From assembly GCA_030639445.1 (NCBI GenBank), contig DAOWCR010000017.1:1-12888 (forward strand): DNA of 12,888 bases, written 5' to 3'. Every line of letters starts with the position of its first letter. Positions within the stretch are counted from its first letter, which is position 1. The position numbers were made by a program, and so were the translations under genes. The stretch comes from Dehalococcoidales bacterium. Lineage in GTDB: Bacteria > Chloroflexota > Dehalococcoidia > Dehalococcoidales > RBG-16-60-22. A model generated the notes under the pieces. That model saw nothing but the letters and a program-made list of their open reading frames with translations. It made no database searches and was not told where the DNA came from. Below are positions 11,417 through 12,888 of this stretch, piece after piece.

Positions 11417-12442
11417 ATAGCTCGCATCATATCAGGTAAGCCCAGCGCCGAGGACATCCCGCTGGATACCAGCCTCCGTCCCCGCCACCTTGATGACTTC
11501 GTCGGACAGGATAAAATCAAGGGTAACCTGAATATCGCCATCACGGCGGCCAAGGGCAGGGGTGAGGCGCTCGACCACATACTGCTCTACGGGCCGCCCG
11601 GCCTGGGCAAGACCACCCTGGCCCATATCATCGCCGTGGAGATGGGGGTCAGTATCCGGGTGACCTCGGGGCCGGCCATTGAGCGCACCGGAGACCTGGC
11701 GGCCATCTTGACCAACCTCCACTCCCAGGATATATTGTTTATCGATGAAATCCACCGCCTGAGCCGCGCCGTGGAGGACGTGCTCTACCCGGCGATGGAA
11801 GATTTTGCCCTGGATATTATCATCGGCAAGGGCCCCGGCGCCCGGAGCCTGAGATTGAACCTGCCGAACTTTACCCTGATTGGCGCCACCACCCGCTTCG
11901 CCATGCTGAGCCCGCCCCTCCGCGACCGCTTTGGCGCGGTGTACCGCCTTGATTTTTACGACCGGGCAGCTATCGAGTCAATCCTCAAGCGCTCCGCCAG
12001 CATCCTCCAGATAGAGGCGGAGGACGGTGGACTGGAAGAAATCGCCCGCCGGGCGCGGGGGACGCCGCGCGTGGCCAACCGCCTGCTCAAGCGGGTGCGG
12101 GACTACGCCCAGGTGATGGCCGACGGCATCGCCACGAAGCCGGTAGCCGTGGACGCGCTGGCCAAGCTGGAAGTCGACCCCATCGGGCTGGACGAGGTGG
12201 ACCACAAGGTGCTGCACACCATCATTGACAAGTTTAACGGCGGGCCGGTGGGGCTGGAGACCATCGCCGCCGCCATCAGCGAGGAGTCAGACACCATTAT
12301 GGACGTCTACGAGCCTTATCTCCTGCAGCTGGCCTTCCTGGAGCGGACACCCCGCGGCCGCCTAGCCACCCGCCTGGCTTACGAACACCTGGGCCTGACC
12401 TATGATAAAAAGGAGAAACCCCCGCAGCGGACTCTCTGGTAG
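11417..12442 (+). CDS. ruvB: Holliday junction branch migration helicase RuvB, apparent ATA start
   Basis: RuvB is the hexameric AAA+ motor that, with RuvA, drives branch migration of Holliday junctions in recombination repair. From 11417 the frame encodes 341 residues, the normal RuvB length. It has an N-terminal SLRPRHLDDFVGQ, Walker A GPPGLGKTT at 59-67, Walker B with D110-E111 followed by H113, the RuvA-contacting hairpin region, sensor 1 GATTR, the arginine-finger segment PLRDRFG, the ARGTPRVANRLLKRVRDYA sensor-2 helix and a winged-helix C-terminus (GPVGLETIAAAI, then EPYLLQLAFLERTPRGR). The start is unusual: an in-frame TGA at 11408 closes the frame upstream, and the first ATG/GTG/TTG is GTG 11636, inside the ATPase core past Walker A. 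The ATA at 11417 sits 6 nt from a strong ribosome-binding site and gives the expected (M)ARIISGK start, so the N-terminal boundary is chosen there. The gene follows rpoC by 25 nt and is probably cotranscribed. Confidence 0.93.
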   Translation: MARIISGKPSAEDIPLDTSLRPRHLDDFVGQDKIKGNLNIAITAAKGRGEALDHILLYGPPGLGKTTLAHIIAVEMGVSIRVTSGPAIERTGDLAAILTNLHSQDILFIDEIHRLSRAVEDVLYPAMEDFALDIIIGKGPGARSLRLNLPNFTLIGATTRFAMLSPPLRDRFGAVYRLDFYDRAAIESILKRSASILQIEAEDGGLEEIARRARGTPRVANRLLKRVRDYAQVMADGIATKPVAVDALAKLEVDPIGLDEVDHKVLHTIIDKFNGGPVGLETIAAAISEESDTIMDVYEPYLLQLAFLERTPRGRLATRLAYEHLGLTYDKKEKPPQRTLW

Positions 12443-12456
12443 CGGGGATAAAATCA

Positions 12457-12482
12457 CTCCCTCTCCCTTTATCTCCCTCTCC
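12457..12482. repeat. Pyrimidine-rich direct repeat after ruvB
   Basis: CTCCCTCTCC occurs at 12457-12466 and again at 12473-12482, a 16-bp period, in a C/T-only stretch broken by a single A. It does not form a hairpin and so does not look like a ruvB terminator; it may be an intergenic repeat remnant. Confidence 0.5.
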
Positions 12483-12508
12483 ACAAAGCTCAAGGAATGT
12501 AATATAAT
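12480..12508 (+). promoter_or_regulatory. Probable promoter of the secreted SBBP-repeat gene
   Basis: TCCACA (12480-12485, four of six bases) is followed by a 17-bp spacer and a perfect TATAAT (12503-12508). The transcript would start near 12515, about 52 nt before the ATG. Confidence 0.5.
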
Positions 12509-12566
12509 TATAGGTATAGGTAATTGTCTGGTGGTGAGGCTGAAGTGCCTGAAGGAGAACCGGAAA

Positions 12567-12888
12567 ATGAAGCGCGTTTTTATTAATGCGGGTTTTGTCC
12601 TGGTTAGCGCGGTTTTGATATTCTCCGCTATCCGCCTGAGCACCACCGGTTATGCCGAGGCAGCGCCAGCTAAATCATCCCCAACCATCACCTGGCTCCA
12701 CCAGTTCGGCACCGATGGCACCGACGTTGCTTATAACGTAGACGTTGATGGGGCCGGCAATACCTATGTGGTTGGCTATACCGATAATACCCTGCCCGGC
12801 CAGACGTCCTCGGGTAACTTTGATATCTTTGTGCGCAAGTACGACCGGGCGGGCAACGAGCTATGGACGCAGCAGTTCGGCACCATCG
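12567..12888 (+). CDS. Secreted SBBP-type beta-propeller repeat protein, 3' end outside window
   Basis: The first 107 residues are visible and the frame is open at the right edge. Residues 1-30 form a signal peptide or anchor: MKR, a hydrophobic core (about 4-22), then a probable cleavage site near GYA/EA (30-32). From residue 43 the sequence shows the seven-bladed SBBP-like pattern: W-x-H-Q-F-G-T at 43-49, D-x-D-G-A-G-N-T-Y-V-V-G-Y-T at about 59-72, F-D-I-F-V-R-K-Y-D at about 85-93, G-N-E-L-W near 96-100, and the next blade opening W-T-Q-Q-F-G-T at 100-106, giving a period of 57 residues. Such proteins are extracellular or cell-envelope repeat proteins, usually of unknown ligand. The ATG is chosen for AAGGAG 9 nt upstream; an in-frame GTG at 12534 is less likely. 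It probably starts its own transcription unit. Confidence 0.82.
   Translation, partial: MKRVFINAGFVLVSAVLIFSAIRLSTTGYAEAAPAKSSPTITWLHQFGTDGTDVAYNVDVDGAGNTYVVGYTDNTLPGQTSSGNFDIFVRKYDRAGNELWTQQFGTI

Noticed and set aside
11636..12442. A shortened ruvB starting at GTG 11636
   Set aside because: It would lack Walker A and the whole N-terminal RuvB segment, which is intact upstream in the same frame.

Overview
The window reads as an ordinary chromosomal housekeeping segment of a moderately GC-rich bacterium. The RpoB/RpoC sequence types and the run rpoB-rpoC-ruvB, with no rplKAJL ribosomal genes in front, suggest a Chloroflexota lineage, most likely Dehalococcoidia-like. That placement is inference from recalled gene order and protein character; no search was run.

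Layout: a non-coding left edge with inverted repeats (1-135); holA, the DNA polymerase III delta subunit, on the minus strand (136-1152); a divergent intergenic region with promoters in both directions; a plus-strand pair made of a 75-residue helical protein (1374-1601) and a divergent YchF/OLA1-type GTPase/ATPase (1641-2747); a minus-strand NfeD-like membrane protein (2750-3163) whose stop lies two bases from the ychF stop; a 304-bp divergent promoter region (3164-3467); rpoB (3468-7265) overlapping rpoC (7252-11391) by 14 bases; ruvB (11417-12442); a short promoter region; and the 5' end of a secreted beta-propeller (SBBP-repeat) protein that runs off the right edge (12567 onward).

rpoB, rpoC and ruvB look like one transcription unit. 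It is driven by a near-consensus promoter, TTGACA-17-TATCAT, with an A/T-rich UP-like tract directly upstream and a leader of about 155 nt. holA supplies the clamp-loader delta subunit and ruvB the Holliday-junction branch-migration motor, so the window joins transcription, replication and recombination functions. No mobile element, CRISPR array, tRNA, rRNA or defence system is visible.

The observation most worth checking is the start of ruvB. The conserved RuvB N-terminus, including Walker A, is fully open in frame, but no ATG, GTG or TTG precedes it. The only position matching a strong Shine-Dalgarno and the expected RuvB N-terminus is an ATA codon at 11417. Secondary points are a large insertion in RpoB, acidic repeat tails on both beta and beta', a Met-to-Leu change in the RpoC trigger loop, and an altered G3 motif in the YchF homologue.
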